Source of the DNA: Eucommia ulmoides | Taxonomy: Eukaryota > Streptophyta > Magnoliopsida > Garryales > Eucommiaceae | Length of the DNA stretch: 64,000 nt | Assembly: GCA_016647705.1 (NCBI GenBank) | Contig: CM028338.1 | Coordinates: 10,477,240-10,541,239 of the forward strand | Reading direction: 5' to 3' | The notes under the pieces: generated by a model | Database searches by the model: none | What the model was told of the DNA's origin: nothing | Seen by the model: the letters and a program-made list of their open reading frames with translations, nothing else | Part shown: positions 1-12,410 of the stretch, in pieces | Layout of the letters: the number at the start of each line of letters is the position of its first letter | How positions within the stretch are numbered: position 1 is the first letter of the stretch | Program-made: the position numbers and the translations under genes

Positions 1-2418
1 TAAGTTCTATGCATTTGTTATAGTTGATGATTATTCAAGACTTACCTGGGTATTCTTTTTTGCTAAGAAAAGTGATGTTGCTTCTATTCTTGCTAAATTT
101 TGTAAACGTATTCAAAATGAGAAGTAATGCTCTATTATTAACATTTGTAGTGATAGAGGAAGAGAATTTAAGAATGATGATATAGTAAGTTATTGTGATA
201 AGCATGGTTATGCTCACAACTTTTCTGCACCAAGATAACCGCAACAAAATGGTGTAGTGGAAAGGAAGAACAGAATGCTTCAAGAGATGGACAGAACAAT
301 GCTAATTGAAAATCGCTTACCAACCTACTTCTGGGTCGAAGCAGTAAGTACAGCTTGTCACGTGGTAAACCGAGTATCAATTCGTAGAGGGTTTAACAAA
401 ACCCCATATGAAATCTGGAATAGTAAGACTCCTAATATTTCCTATTTTAAAGTCTTTGGATGCAAGTGTTTCATTTTGAATGACAAAGATAATCTTGGTA
501 AATTTGATGCTAAATCTGATTATGGGATTTTTCTTGGATATGCTACTAATAGTAAGGCTTATAGAGTTTATAATAAATATACTTTAGTAGTAGAAGAAAC
601 AATGTATTTGTTTTTGAGGAAATTGATCCATTCTTATCGAGAAAAGTTTTGGATGATGATGATGCAGGTATGTTAAATAATCAAAACCAAGGTGATACTG
701 TACCTGAGAAGTCCCAACAAGAGGAGGAACCTAAGTAGAAGGATTCGACTTTACCAAGAGCCATAAAGAAAGTACCAGGATATCCAATTAAAGAAATCAT
801 TGGTAATTTCGAAAAAGATGTAAGTACTCGTTCTTCTCTTAGGGATATAATTAGTCTTGCTTTCTTATCTCAAATTAAGCCTAAGAATATAAATGAGGCG
901 TTAATTGATGAATCTTGAATTTCTGCAATGCAAGATGAGTTAGTTCATTTTGAGTGGAACAAAGTATGGTGTCTTATTCTGAGACCAGATTTTCATCCAG
1001 TTATTGGTACTAAATGGGTTTTTAGAAATAAAAAGGAAAAATCTGGTATGGTAATAAGAAATAAGGCAAAATTAGTAGCACAGGGCTATAATCAAGATGA
1101 ATGAATTGATTATGATGAAACTTATACTCCTGTTGCTAGACTAGAAGCAATTAGAATGCTACTCGCTTTTGCATGTTCACATAATTTTAAGCTTTATCAA
1201 ATGGATGTAAAAAGTGCATTTCTAAATGACTTTCTAGCTGAACAAGTTTATGTGTTACAACCCCCGGGATAGGAAAGTGATAAATTTCCCGATCACGTAT
1301 TTAAACTTCGCAAGACTTTGTATGGGCTCAAACAAGATTCGAGAGCTTGGTATGAGAGACTTAGCCGATATTTGATCGAAAATGGTTTTCGAAGGGGTAT
1401 TTGTGATATAACTTTATTTGTAAAGCAAACTAATTCTGATATCTTATTAGTACAAGTATATGTTGATGATATTATTTTTGGATCTACTAATGAGGATATT
1501 TGTCAAAAGTTTACTAAGATAATGTAGGTTGAATTTGAAATGAGTATGATGGGAGAGCTGAATTTATTTCTTGGATTGTAAATTAAGCAAACCAAAGAAG
1601 GAATATTTATGAACCAAGCTAAATACACCAAGGAGTTACTAAAGAAATATGGCTTGGAAGGCGCTAAAGAATACAAAACTCGCATGGCAACGACTATAAA
1701 GATAGAAAAAGATGATACGGGCAAAAGCGTTAATGAAAAAATGTATTGGGGTATGATTGGTAGCCTATTGTATTTAACTACTAGTAGACTTGATATTATG
1801 TATAGTGTTTGTCTTTGTGCCAGATTTCAGTCTTGTCCTAAAGAATCACACTTGACTGCCGTTAAGTGAATTTTTTATTATTTAAAGAGGACGACTGACC
1901 TAGGATTATGGTATCCTAAGGGGAGTGATTTTAAATTGGTAAGTTACTCCGATATTGACTTTACTAGTTGTAAAGTTGAGCAAAAATGTACAAGTAGATC
2001 ATGTCATTTATTAGGACATGCTTTGGTTTATTGGTCAAGTAAGAAACAAAATTCTATAGCCTTATCCACTACTGAGGCTGAATATATGGCAGCTGGAAAC
2101 TATTTTACTCAAATTTTATATATTAAGCAACAATTAAATGACTTTGGAGTTTGTATGGAGGAGGTCCAGATCTTTTGTGATAATAAAAGTGCTACTTGTC
2201 TAAGTAAGAATCCTACACAACACTCACGAACTAAGCACATAGAGATTAGACATCACTTTATTCGTGATCACATTCAGAAAAATGATATTGTTATTGAGTA
2301 TATTGATACCTCCGACCAGCTTGCTGATGTTTTTACCAAACCACTAGGGGAAGATCAGTTTGTAAAAATCATTCGCGATTTGGGTATGGCTAGGCATAAT
2401 GATGTTTGCCTAGAGTAG
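1..2418 (+). pseudogene. Ty1/copia (SIRE/Maximus-type) pol: integrase, RT, RNase H; 5' end outside window
   Basis: Translation in frame 2 (2-676) and then frame 1 gives copia domains in canonical order. The integrase core (2-about 560) keeps the triad: D in VDDYSR, D in SDRGREF, E in QQNGVVERKNR. The reverse transcriptase (about 1010-1560) has KLVAQGY, QMDVKSAFLN, LYGLKQ and the catalytic YVDD at 1459-1470. RNase H (about 1930-2400) has STTEAEYMA, CDNKSA and TKHIEIRHHFIRDH, ending LADVFTKPL. The product would copy and integrate the element in the cytoplasm and nucleus. It is dead: there is one frameshift near 663, at a GAT repeat, and about eight in-frame stops (for example at 125, 236, 736, 916, 1102, 1270). 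Gag, protease and the 5' LTR lie left of the window. The SIRE/Maximus assignment rests on the long LTR and purine-rich 3' region, not on a tree. Confidence 0.93.
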
Positions 2419-2668
2419 AATTATCTATGTGTTCTCTCCTTCCTCAAATTTTGTTTTTGAAGATGACAAAGGGAGAGAAAGTAGTGATATTTTATTAAGG
2501 GGGAGTATTTTTAATATGTGCATTATTGATTATATTTATAAAATCTTCATTACTATGCTTTAACGAGTTAAAAAAAAAACTCGTCCTCGGATTCAGGGGG
2601 AGTGTGGTTATATTCTTTTTTTTGAAGAAAACATCAAAGCTAATTGTCATCATCAAAAAGGGAGAGAT
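2419..2668 (+). other. Noncoding 3' region with repeated polypurine tracts
   Basis: This stretch between the pol stop and the LTR contains several purine tracts: AAAGGGAGAGAAAG near 2468, AAGGGGGAG near 2498, AGGGGGAG near 2596 and AAAAAGGGAGAGA (2655-2667) directly before the LTR. The last is the expected plus-strand primer site for reverse transcription. The upstream ones look like degenerate or extra tracts, which is common in SIRE-type elements. No ORF is convincing here. Confidence 0.75.
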
Positions 2669-4778
2669 TGTTGATCCTAAAATTTTGATGAATAATTAAG
2701 TGTTGATATTTTGGTGGAACTAATATTTTAATTGAGTGTTTCAGTGATTTAAAGTTCCAGTAACGAAGATGCAAATCAAATGGATGCTAAACAATGATGT
2801 TGAAGATATTGAAGAATTAAGAGTTTGAAGAAATTAGGAAAAATAACTCAGGTAAATGACAATTCTTAATATCCCAATTAGAAACACACATACGGCACAA
2901 AGTATTTATTATTTTTGTGTGTTTTGATTAAGTGAAATTATTTACTCTAATATGTGATTTGACAAGAAATATGTTTAAATGATTAAAATAGAATATAGAA
3001 AGATTAGTAGAGCTTATTTAGAAAAGAAAATGGTTAAAGGGGCGAAAACGTAAAAAGGAATAAGTTAAAAACGAGTTCAGAATAGAGATCCAGAAGATGT
3101 AAGTCGACTGATGAGTTGACCAGATCAAGTAGCTGTAACTCTCTGTATCTCTAAGTCGACAAGCAGGTCGACCAGTCAAGAAAAACTGAACTCTCTGTAT
3201 CTCTAAGTTGACTGGTAGGTCGACTAGTAAAGGAAAAATGAACTCTCTGAATCTCCAAGTCGACAGACAGGTCGATCGATGAATGCCCTTGGCTACAACC
3301 TGAATCTACCAGTCGACTGGTCGGTCGACTAGACGCATTGTTTCAGGAAACTGTTTATTCCGAGATTGTATCCACAAGTAGCCATTTTTAGTTAGGATTT
3401 GAGAGAGATTTCGGGGATATTTTTATATTTAAGATATGCTTTACCTGAAATATAAATCCTATTGATTTGGTTCATTAATTTTTAATGTTTCTCAAATTTA
3501 TATGTAAAATTGTTTCTATTTTATCTAATTGAGTTTGAGAAATATTTGGGAGACTTAATTGAAAGATTTGAAAGCTGTTGTTAAGTGAATTGAACCAAAA
3601 TGAAGTCATTATGTTATAAGGGGTTTATAAGTGCTATTAATTATCATGACACTTGTGAATTAACCATTAGAAGGATGTTTTCATTCTCCCTTAAATAGAC
3701 CTGCGAATTTCTTATATCATTAAGGAAGAGAAATCATATCATATCATAAGAGTGAGATTTTCTAAGAGTTATCTTTCTAAGAGTTTGTGAGCTATTCTAA
3801 GAGTGATCTTGAGAATCAATTGCGATTAATCTTTGCTGCTACCGGATTTGAAGTTACATCGATCTATTTATTCTTTCTGTGGATTCCAGGTGAGATCTTT
3901 CCAATATATTCTATCATTGCATTACTTGTTTATATTTTGGAAATTGATCTTTGAAATTGTTTCTGATTTTAATTGAAGAAAAATATTTTACAAACAATTT
4001 TTTGAATCTGATTACGTGCTCAAATTTAGTACCTATATCTTGGTAAAATCAGTTTTTTTATCTCACGTTTTTCTATCACTAGTTGGGATTTTAATTGAGT
4101 TATTATTTATCTGAGGTGGTAGAAGCTCTGAGTGAGATTTTCTGCCTATCAATTTGTATTGGTGAGTAGTGTGATGGGTTAAATACTATTAGGGGTATTT
4201 AATCAGGGGTAGTTGGTTTTCAATCTCTTCATGTAAAGAGATTGAGGTAGTGATTCTTCCTGGATAAAATTGTGTTTTGAGTGAAATTTGTAACAGTTCA
4301 ATCTTTACCAGGTAAAATGATATTTGGAGTGATTGGTGAGGTTTTAATTCTTTTGCCTTGGTGTTAAAAAGAATTAGGTTATTCTTTAACTTGTAAAAAG
4401 TAGAGGTTCTTCCGTAGCTTGGGAAAATGATATTGTAAAGGTTGATTATGAGCCTGTAAAAGAATCAGTGTAAGGGTTTGGTTCCTACCTTTAAAGAGAT
4501 CTTGAGTATTAGTGGGAGCGAATATTCATGGGGCTCGGAGGACTGGACTGGCCAATAGTAGTTTGGTGAACCAGGATATATCTTGGTGTACTGCAATATT
4601 TACTTTGCTATTTTTGCTGTTTAGGTGTGTACCCAGTTAATTATTTAATTCCGTTATGATATAAAGATAATAATTAATTTAAGATTAAAATTAATTATTT
4701 GATTTATTCAAGTTTTATTTTGATAATTTTTATATTACCCAATTCACCCCTCCTTTTGGGTATTCCACTGGGACAACA
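2669..4778 (+). repeat. LTR of the forward SIRE-type copia element (2.1 kb, 3' LTR)
   Basis: The LTR begins TGTTGATCC straight after the polypurine tract and ends GGGACAACA, so it has TG...CA termini. It is 2110 bp, long for copia but usual for SIRE/Maximus. The end contains the AATTCACCCCTCC block that recurs in every SIRE-type LTR here. It holds a 52-bp tandem repeat with paired GTCGAC sites (3103-3329). The CA end abuts a reversed SIRE-type LTR that lacks its first 100 or so bases, so this element most likely inserted into that LTR. The other side of the insertion is left of the window, so the target duplication cannot be checked. Confidence 0.88.
3103..3329 (+). repeat. 52-bp tandem repeat carrying paired GTCGAC dyads
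   Basis: GTCGAC or one-base variants lie at 3103, 3115, 3155, 3167, 3207, 3219, 3259, 3271, 3312 and 3324. They form five pairs. Within a pair the sites are exactly 12 bp apart; successive pairs start 52, 52, 52 and 53 bp apart. The linker is an AACTCTCTGAATCTC-like sequence. The array lies in the 5' half of the LTR, where U3 enhancers sit. Related arrays with diverged core are in the reversed LTRs (6090-6440 and 10610-10910). Confidence 0.9.
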
Positions 4779-6857
4779 TGTTTAATTCTAAATGCTTACT
4801 CAAACACAATATAGGAAAATAATTATTGCAGCACACAAGAATTAATTATGGTTCGGCAAGCTACTCTTACCTACGTCCAGTCTCCCAAGATCCACGAAGA
4901 TTTGCAATCCACTAAACCTCTTGATTCCTTTAATAGGTAGAAACCAAACCCTTATGATTCTCGATTATTTTCATAGACTCAGAATCAACCTTTACGATCC
5001 CTGATTCTTTTCATAGGCTAAGAATCAACTAACCACTATATTATTTTCACAGGTTTGGGATGAACCTTTACAATCACACTTTAATTCAATTACAAGATGA
5101 ATAAAAATCTAATTCTTTTTAAGGAAAAATAATAACCTAACGTTTTTATAGGACAAGGATCAAACCCTAATTTTTTTCATAGGAAAAAATCGAAACCTAG
5201 CTATTCTGATTAGACACTGACCCAAACATATCCAATTCGCTCAAAACACACAAACACAAAAATATTGTAAGTTTCTTCCCACAAGGAGCTTCTACCATCT
5301 CAATATAAATATACTCGATTAATAGCCCGAATAATTTCTACGTGTTAGATGCAATGTGAGATAAATTAAATTTAATTAAATAATAAATTGGAGGCACACA
5401 ATAAACATGTAATCAAATAATTAAACGAAAAATCGTTTTAAAAGATTTTTAGGACTTGTGTTCAAAAATGATTTTCTAATAATCCTTAATCAAGCAATCA
5501 ACAAAATATATAAATATTAAAAAACAAATAAAAAGACTTGGAAGGATCTCACCGGGATTCACCGAAGACTAGAATGGTTTAACAATACGAACATAAACCG
5601 ATGACGCAAATAGCAAGCGCTTTAGATCAAGAACTCGAAAGTAATCTCTTGTAAAAATCTCAGCAATATTCTCACTCTTAAAAAGCTCGAAACTGATAGT
5701 TCTTGATGTATTTAGACTCAATCCCGCATGATTCTATAAATAGACCTACAATTAGACCTCTAACGGATAGTTTTCAAATGATATGTCATTAAATGATATC
5801 CCAAGACCCCATATATCCCACATACTCAAAATAGATATGTTTCATGTAAAAATACTATTTGGAAAACTCATTTTGGTCCTTAATTGTTTTTTTCAATTCA
5901 AAATCCATCAAAATAGGAAGTATTAAAGCACTTTAGTTAAAATATTTAATTAAATGTACCAAATTAATAGGGATCACAAAATATATCAAGTATACTAGAA
6001 ATAAACCCAAATCCCTCAAAAGACTTTCTTGGAATGATAAAAACAAGATGATTTGACCAAACAACCAAAACAATTAAAATATTGACTGATTTCGTCGGTT
6101 AACCGGCCCTTCGCCTCAGTTGACCGCCCTGTGCCAAAGGGTAAACTTAGCAGTTTGGCCTTAAACCTGTCGGTTGACTGACCTTTACTGTCGGTTGATC
6201 GATAGGATTAGTATCATTCTCCAATTTCTCCATTTTGGCTACTGTTTCATTTCGTTGACTGACCCAATCTGTTGGTTGACTGAATTGATCAGAGACTTCA
6301 TGCCTTTAAACATTTTGGTTACTGTTTCCATCAGTTGACCAACTTCTTTTCTCGGTTAACTGATTGGATCACAATATCTCCATTTCTACTTCCAAAACAT
6401 ACTGTTTTGATAAGTTGACTGACCCCTTTTGCCGGTTGACCGAATTGACTCGAAAACTTAACATTTTATACTTTAAAACACATTTTTCACTTGTGTCATT
6501 TATTAAAACCATTTCACATATGGAGCACATAAAAAAAATTCAAATTTTAGGATCTTAAACTTATCACTTCTTACTAATACACACATAAGATTAATTCAAT
6601 TTAAGTGTCGTGAGTGATCCTAATTTAGGTTGTATTAAGAGTATATAAGTAAAATAGTTATTTTCACCTAATTTTCTTCAACGTCTTCAAAACTCTTTAC
6701 GTCTGCATCATTTCCATCTTGCACTTGTTATATTTTCTTCGACGATTTTTATTCTTAATAAAAAATATGGAACTTTAAATCTGAAACACTTAATAAAACC
6801 ATTATTTCCACAAAAAATATCAACACTCAATTGTTCATCAAAACATTGGATTCAACA
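4779..6857 (-). repeat. Reversed SIRE-type LTR, truncated at its 3' end by the forward element
   Basis: The reverse complement aligns by eye to the 2669-4778 LTR: the GGTTCGGCAAGCTACTCTTA block near 4850, the 'aggtagaaaccaaaccctta' block near 4936, and the end GGATTCAACA (6848-6857), which is TGTTGAATCC on the minus strand. The first 100 or so bases expected on the plus side are missing, and the copy starts inside the LTR at 4779. A degenerate array of GGTTGACCG/GTTGACTGA sites lies at 6090-6440. Divergence from the forward LTR is high, so it is an older insertion or another subfamily. Confidence 0.85.
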
Positions 6858-7258
6858 ATCTCTTTCTGTTTGATGATGACAACTAACTTTGATATTTTCT
6901 CAAAAATATAATGTAACCACGCCCCCTTAAATATGAAGACAGATATTTAAACCCATTTAAACTTGTTAGTGAAAACATAGTTAAAAATTTAAAATTTTCA
7001 ATATAACCTCCATACAATTTCTCCCCTTTAATAAATGCAATGCTTAGGTGAACAAATTCCCTAAACATCAACTTCTTCCTATTTATCATCTCAAAAAGTG
7101 GGGGACAGAGGATCAAAAATATTACTCTAGGCATACATCATTCTACCTAGCCATAGCTAAACCTCAAATGATTCTCACAAATTGATCTTCGGCTAGAGGC
7201 TTGGTAAAAATATCAGCAAGCTGATTGGAGGTATCAGTATATTCAATAGATACATCCC
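6858..7258 (-). pseudogene. Minus-strand SIRE-type 3' region and C-terminal end of RNase H
   Basis: Read on the minus strand, 7258-7140 encodes the last residues of copia RNase H (EYTDTSNQLADIFTKPL-like, then a sequence matching the MARHNDVCLE end of the forward element), with one stop. It is followed by a purine-rich noncoding part and an AAACAGAAAGAGAT-type polypurine tract against the LTR at 6857. So 4779-6857 is the 3' LTR of this minus-strand element. The pol homology stops abruptly at about 7258, and nothing upstream in pol is found beyond it. Confidence 0.8.
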
Positions 7259-8281
7259 TTTATTCAATTTAAGCATAACATATAATTGCTCCACTTATAT
7301 AAACTTCTCTCCCTAAATAATTGTAAAAATTAATTCATGCTTAGAAGAACAAAAATTCATAACATCATATTTTCTCCCCCAATAATATTAGAATAAAAAC
7401 ATCTGATTCTATAAAAAAAGTGGGGATCATGAATAGAACAATATTTAAGATTAATCTCTACATAAATCATCTTTAGGCAAATTCTAGAGATCATAAAAAT
7501 ATTTCAATACATTATGAAATCATATAATTTTCAAATAAGTCAACATACTTCATCTTAAGATACAAATTGATAGCTCCCCTTTAGATAGAATCAAAATCAC
7601 TTCAACCATAAAGCGCAAGGACATAAAGCATGTCTCAATTATAATATAGGTAATTTATGATCCCAATGACATAAATCTAATGCACACTTTTAAACATAGA
7701 TAAGTTCATATTTATCTCATAAAATTTCAGCACTTTTCTAGAATAATAGTCATTTAAAACACCAAGAGACATTAGATGTATGCAAAACACTTAATACTTA
7801 TGAGGATATCCACGTGTAATAGTGTCAACATATTGATATGCCATACATATTCAGATGGTATAACAAAAAGATTAACATGATTTCATAAAGCGATAACAAT
7901 AATGTAAGATTAAATTCATAAGGTATGCCAACAAATAATGTCATGCTTAGCACTGATTTTATCAAACATCTCTTAATAACATATGATTCAAAGAATAACC
8001 ATCACATGACTCAGTTTTAATCAACAAACTAGTATGATCTAACAATAAAATTCCATGGGGGCATATAATCATAATATTCATAACGATGCGAATCAATTTT
8101 TGTGAATAAGATTTTTCAATGATAATTTCACATCACATAAATTTCAAATATTTTTAAACATAGCACTACACTTATCTAATCATCATGCAATAATTCTTAG
8201 ACAATAAAAAAACAAGTAAAACAATACCGATCTTAGAAATTCTTACCAACTTATTTAAACTGATTTTCTTACTCATAGTAT
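7259..8281. other. AT-rich DNA, no gene recognised
   Basis: No coding sequence is convincing in any frame. On the minus strand several purine tracts (GGGGGAG near 7378, AAAGGGGAGC near 7580) resemble the noncoding 3' regions of SIRE-type elements, so it may be an old retroelement untranslated region. No terminal repeat or domain proves it. Left edge: broken pol fragment. Right edge: the end of an Athila-type LTR. Confidence 0.4.
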
Positions 8282-9036
8282 TGGTAGCGGAATATTACAT
8301 CTCTATTTTACCACAAGTGTACTGGTGAAGTTTTAATATAGTGGAAAGAGTAAGGGTTGTCATATCCACAAGGATTAGATTAAATTGAAGTTAAGTACCG
8401 CGATTGTCATAATCGAATTTTATCTAGGTGGTTCAATTTTAGGGTTTTTATATTAATAATAAAACTAAACTAATTAACTAATTAAACTATAGTACTAATA
8501 TTTATGTTTGTGGGAGTATATTGTCTAGAGATTAACTTCGTTCACTATTAAGTGTTCGTTTCAATCTAGTCTACATTAACGACATTTAAACTATCCGATA
8601 ATCTAGGTATCGAAAACTTACTTACTACCTCTCCCGAATATAAAGTGAATGAATACGTGATTTCGCGTTAACGCCGATGTCCCCATCTAGCATCTAAACG
8701 ACACTGATCACATGAGTCTTACCCCAACCTCATGAATTGCATACTTTCTAATACTCTCCCAAGTTATTAGATCGTTACGTTGCGTTTAAAACTTAGTCCG
8801 AATTCAGGGTTACCTCTCCCGAGTGTCAAACTCCGTATCCTCAAACCAACAAATATATCATAACAAGCATATAATGGAAGTAATAAAACAATAAACACAA
8901 TTGGATAAAGATAAACAATTGTTAACAAAACATCAATTTATTTAAACCACGTTTTCATGAACAAGTCACTCCCTAGACAATAGATGTTTACCTACACATG
9001 GCCATAGCCCAATATTCAAAAATACAAGAGATAAAC
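8282..9036 (-). repeat. Reversed Athila-type LTR fragment (3' half only)
   Basis: It starts TGGTAGCGG, the reverse complement of the TACCA end seen in families A and B. It contains the shared leader block in reverse: CTACCTCTCCCGA near 8627, the CATGAGTCTTACCCC segment near 8711, and AGGGTTACCTCTCCCGAG near 8807. Further on, a CATGGCCATAGCC segment (8997) matches family A LTRs. No primer site adjoins it at 8281, so it may be the remains of a 3' or solo LTR. At 9036 it is cut by a reversed SIRE-type LTR; the five bases before that junction are TAAAC. Confidence 0.78.
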
Positions 9037-11165
9037 TGTTGGCCCAGTGAGCTACCCAAGAGGGGGGTGAATTGGATAGTATTAAAAATTATCTGAATTT
9101 ATAACACTTCAAAAATCAAACAATTAATTTTGTCCTAAAATTAATTATTATCTTTATAGAAGCAGATATGTGTTATTAACTAGATGCACACCCAAACAAC
9201 AAAATATACACAATATAAAGAAACAAAACAGAACACCACGATATATCCTGGTTCATCAAGTTACTCTTGGAAAATCAAGTCCTCTAAGCCCTACAGAGAT
9301 TCGCACCCACTAAACTCAAGATTCATTTACAAGTAGGAACCAAACCCTTACAATTATTCTTTTCGCAAGCTTAGAATCAATATTTACAATCCATTTTTAC
9401 AGGCTCAGGAATAACCTTATCTTTTTCCCAGGCTCAAAACTAACCTAATCATTTCACAGGCTAAGGATTAACCTAATTAAATTATAAGGATAATCACGAC
9501 CTAATTCTTTTTATACCTTAGGCTCAAGAATCAAAACCTCACAATCACTCCAAGTATCATTTTCACAGGTAAGGATGTAACATTTACAAATCACTCACAA
9601 ATTCAATCAAGGAAGAATTAACACCTAATCTTTTTATACCTTAGGCAAAGATCAAAACCTCAATCTCTTTATCGGAAGAGATTGAAACTAGCTACCCTTG
9701 ATTAGACACTCCTAGTAGTATCTAATCCGACACTCAACTCACCAATTACAAACAATTGATAAGTGATTTTCCTACTCGGAGCTCCTACCTCCCCAGATAA
9801 ATTCAAACTCAATTAATATCCCGATACTAGTGATAGAAAAGTGAGAATTTCAAAATCTGATAAATAAAGATGGGTAGCAAGCAGTTAGGCATGTAATCAG
9901 ATTTTCTCAAGAAATTATTTCAAAAATAATTTTCAATAAAAAAATCCAGAAAACAATTTCAAAGATCAAATTCCAAATAATAAATAATAGAATCAAGCAA
10001 CAATTAATAGTAAGTAATTTAGAAAGATCTCACCAGGATTCCACCGAATAAATAATGATTAGTAATGCAACTTCAAATCGATGATCGAACAAATAATCTC
10101 CAAAGAAAGATTCTCAACAAAGATCTCACAAATTCTCAATATGATAACTCTTAGAAAGCATAAGAGCTAAATAGCTTAGAATAAATTCAGATTATATTGA
10201 TATCTGATAAATCATAAAACGAAAAACGCAGGTATATTTATAAGGGAATAAAACAAGCCCTCCAACGGCTAGTTCGCATAAATCATGACATTTAATTACA
10301 CCAATAGACCCTCTATATCATAATGATTCATTCCTGGTATAATTCACTTAAAATATCTCTTAAAATATTCAATTGAGTCCCTCAAACTTTTAGTCAATCT
10401 TAAATAGAAAAGATAAAAAGAATTATATATACCAAATTGAGAAATATCAAAACTACTTGAATCATATCTATAGGGATATTTAAATATTCATTAAATGACT
10501 CAAAATATGTCAGATCCCTAAGATATCTCGCATATCTTAACCATAAACCGCTAGTAACGGCTACTATTTGAATAAAATTCGAAATTCCATAAATCCTGAA
10601 ACTAATCCATCTTTCAATCGACTAAGACCTATCAGTCGACCGTCCAATTCAGGATATAGCCAAGCCAAAAATCATTTGCCCTTTGGTCGACCGCCCATAC
10701 TTTATCTATCGACTGGATGATTTAGGATGTTTCATAGGTCGACTCATCTGTCGACTAGAAGATTCAGAGACTTTTGCTTTTGACCATAGATCGACCTACT
10801 AGTTGACCGACCGATTCAGAGAGTTCATCCTCTAAGTACAGGTCGATTTACCTGTCGACCGAATGATCCAAAGAGTTCACCTTAAAACCATAGGTCGACT
10901 TACCTGTCGACTGACCAATTCTGGAACACCTCTCCTTAATTTATTTTCATTCAATTTCTTTGACGTTTTCGCCCTTTTAACCGATTTTTTTTTCCGATTA
11001 GCTCCACTAAATCTTAAATTCAATTTTAATCAATTATCTTTATTTTTTTTTCAATTACATGTAGGAGTAAATAATTTAACTAATTAGGATCCTATAAAAA
11101 CATACATAATTTTGAAAAACATTTTGTGTCGTGTATGATTCTAACCGGCATACATTAATAGTTGA
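9037..11165 (-). repeat. Reversed SIRE-type LTR, broken at its 5' end
   Basis: It begins with the clean terminus TGTTGGCCCAGTGAGCTACC, the reverse complement of the canonical ...CAACA end. It carries the GGTTCATCAAGTTACTCTTG and GGAACCAAACCCTTAC blocks and a TATA-like TATTTATAA near 10231 (TTATAAATA on the minus strand). A GTCGAC-type array lies at about 10615-10910. Similarity to the forward LTR fades around 11150-11170, a few hundred bases short of the expected TGTTGATCC end. Beyond it lies what I take to be chromovirus LTR, so the chromovirus probably inserted here. Confidence 0.83.
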
Positions 11166-11536
11166 AATTTAATATTAGTATTACTGTCTTCATAATATAA
11201 AAGCATTTTATGAATCAAGCATAATTATCAATTACCACGTTTCAAAATATAATATAATATAACCGTATACCAAGCCAGAATGAAATTCCACTGCCATTAT
11301 TGCAATAAGATCATATATTTAAATCAACCAATCCAAACTTTTCGACATATAATAAAATACCGCACTCATATTTCCTATTGGTCATAGGATTGTTTCACCT
11401 CACGATCGGGAGTTACGATAGTAATGTAACCTGTACAACTGTGCCATCTAAACTAACTATTAGTGACAGTGCAATTTAATATCCCTAATGGTAGGGGTAG
11501 CCATCCGCAGAATTTGCACTCCTGACAGGTCCATAT

Positions 11537-11689
11537 ATATCCACCCTACAGGATTTGCTTGACAAGTAACAACATATCCACTCTGCAGGACTTGCTTGAC
11601 AGGTAACAACAAATATCCACCCTGCAGGACTTACCTGACAGGTAACAACAAATATCCGCCCTACAGGTCTTGCCTGATAGGTAATCCAC
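11537..11689 (-). repeat. 39-bp tandem repeat, about four units
   Basis: Units of the form ATATCCACCCTGCAGGACTT followed by a CCTGACAGGTAACAACA-type half start at 11537, 11574, 11613 and 11652. The period is 39 bp, with the first unit 37. Because 39 is a multiple of three, the minus strand reads open as a 13-residue repeat over the array. I regard that as a by-product of the period, not a gene. Confidence 0.88.
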
Positions 11690-12354
11690 ATCTCGCAAAA
11701 CATGCCCTCTTGACGAGAAGACAACTATAGTATAGTCGGATAACAAAACTACTTTCCACATTTAAAAATCTACTTGATCCACATAGCGTTATAACACTGT
11801 CCATTTAATAAATATTTTTTTTCCACAATTTATACAAAAAATATAATTTATCAATTTACATAGAAGACAGTACACTCACCTCAATTTTCATGCTACAAAC
11901 ATATTGCCGTCAAAAGATTACGTGGGCGGCGGCGCCTGTGAACCTAACAACGATAGGGCCTACATTAATAATTTATTTAAAATAAACCTAATATGTAATG
12001 CGTGGCCCTAAAATGCATAATTTTCCATCCCCCAAATTTTTATTATACATAATTACTATATACCCCATTTTCTATGTTAATATTAACTGTACGAAAATTA
12101 TTATAGTAACGATTACAAAATTTTTCATGTTTGTAATTTAATTTGCAGAAAAATATTAATCTACTGTTAAAAATTTAATTAGTTGACAAAATACTAAAAC
12201 TTATCGTTTTAGTAAAATTTACAATTTTATTTTAAATTGTATTCTTCGCAAATTTGATATATTTATACCTATTCTATTCCTCGAACCCATATACATATTT
12301 TTGATATATAAATATACATATATATCTGTCCGCATAGCTAGTTTATTTTAACAT

Positions 12355-12410
12355 GTGTATATATATATATACACACATACCCCCCCCCCCCCCCCCCCCC
12401 CCACACACAT
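12355..12410. repeat. Compound microsatellite (TA)n(CA)n(C)23(AC)n
   Basis: Alternating TA, then ACACACATA, then 23 consecutive C (12380-12402), then ACACACAT. The poly-C length should be treated as uncertain in an assembly. Confidence 0.9.

Noticed and set aside
11485..11761. Two overlapping minus-strand open frames of 71-79 codons with a repeated SPAGWIFVVTCQ-like motif
   Set aside because: They arise from a 39-bp tandem repeat whose period is a multiple of three; no start context or domain supports a gene.
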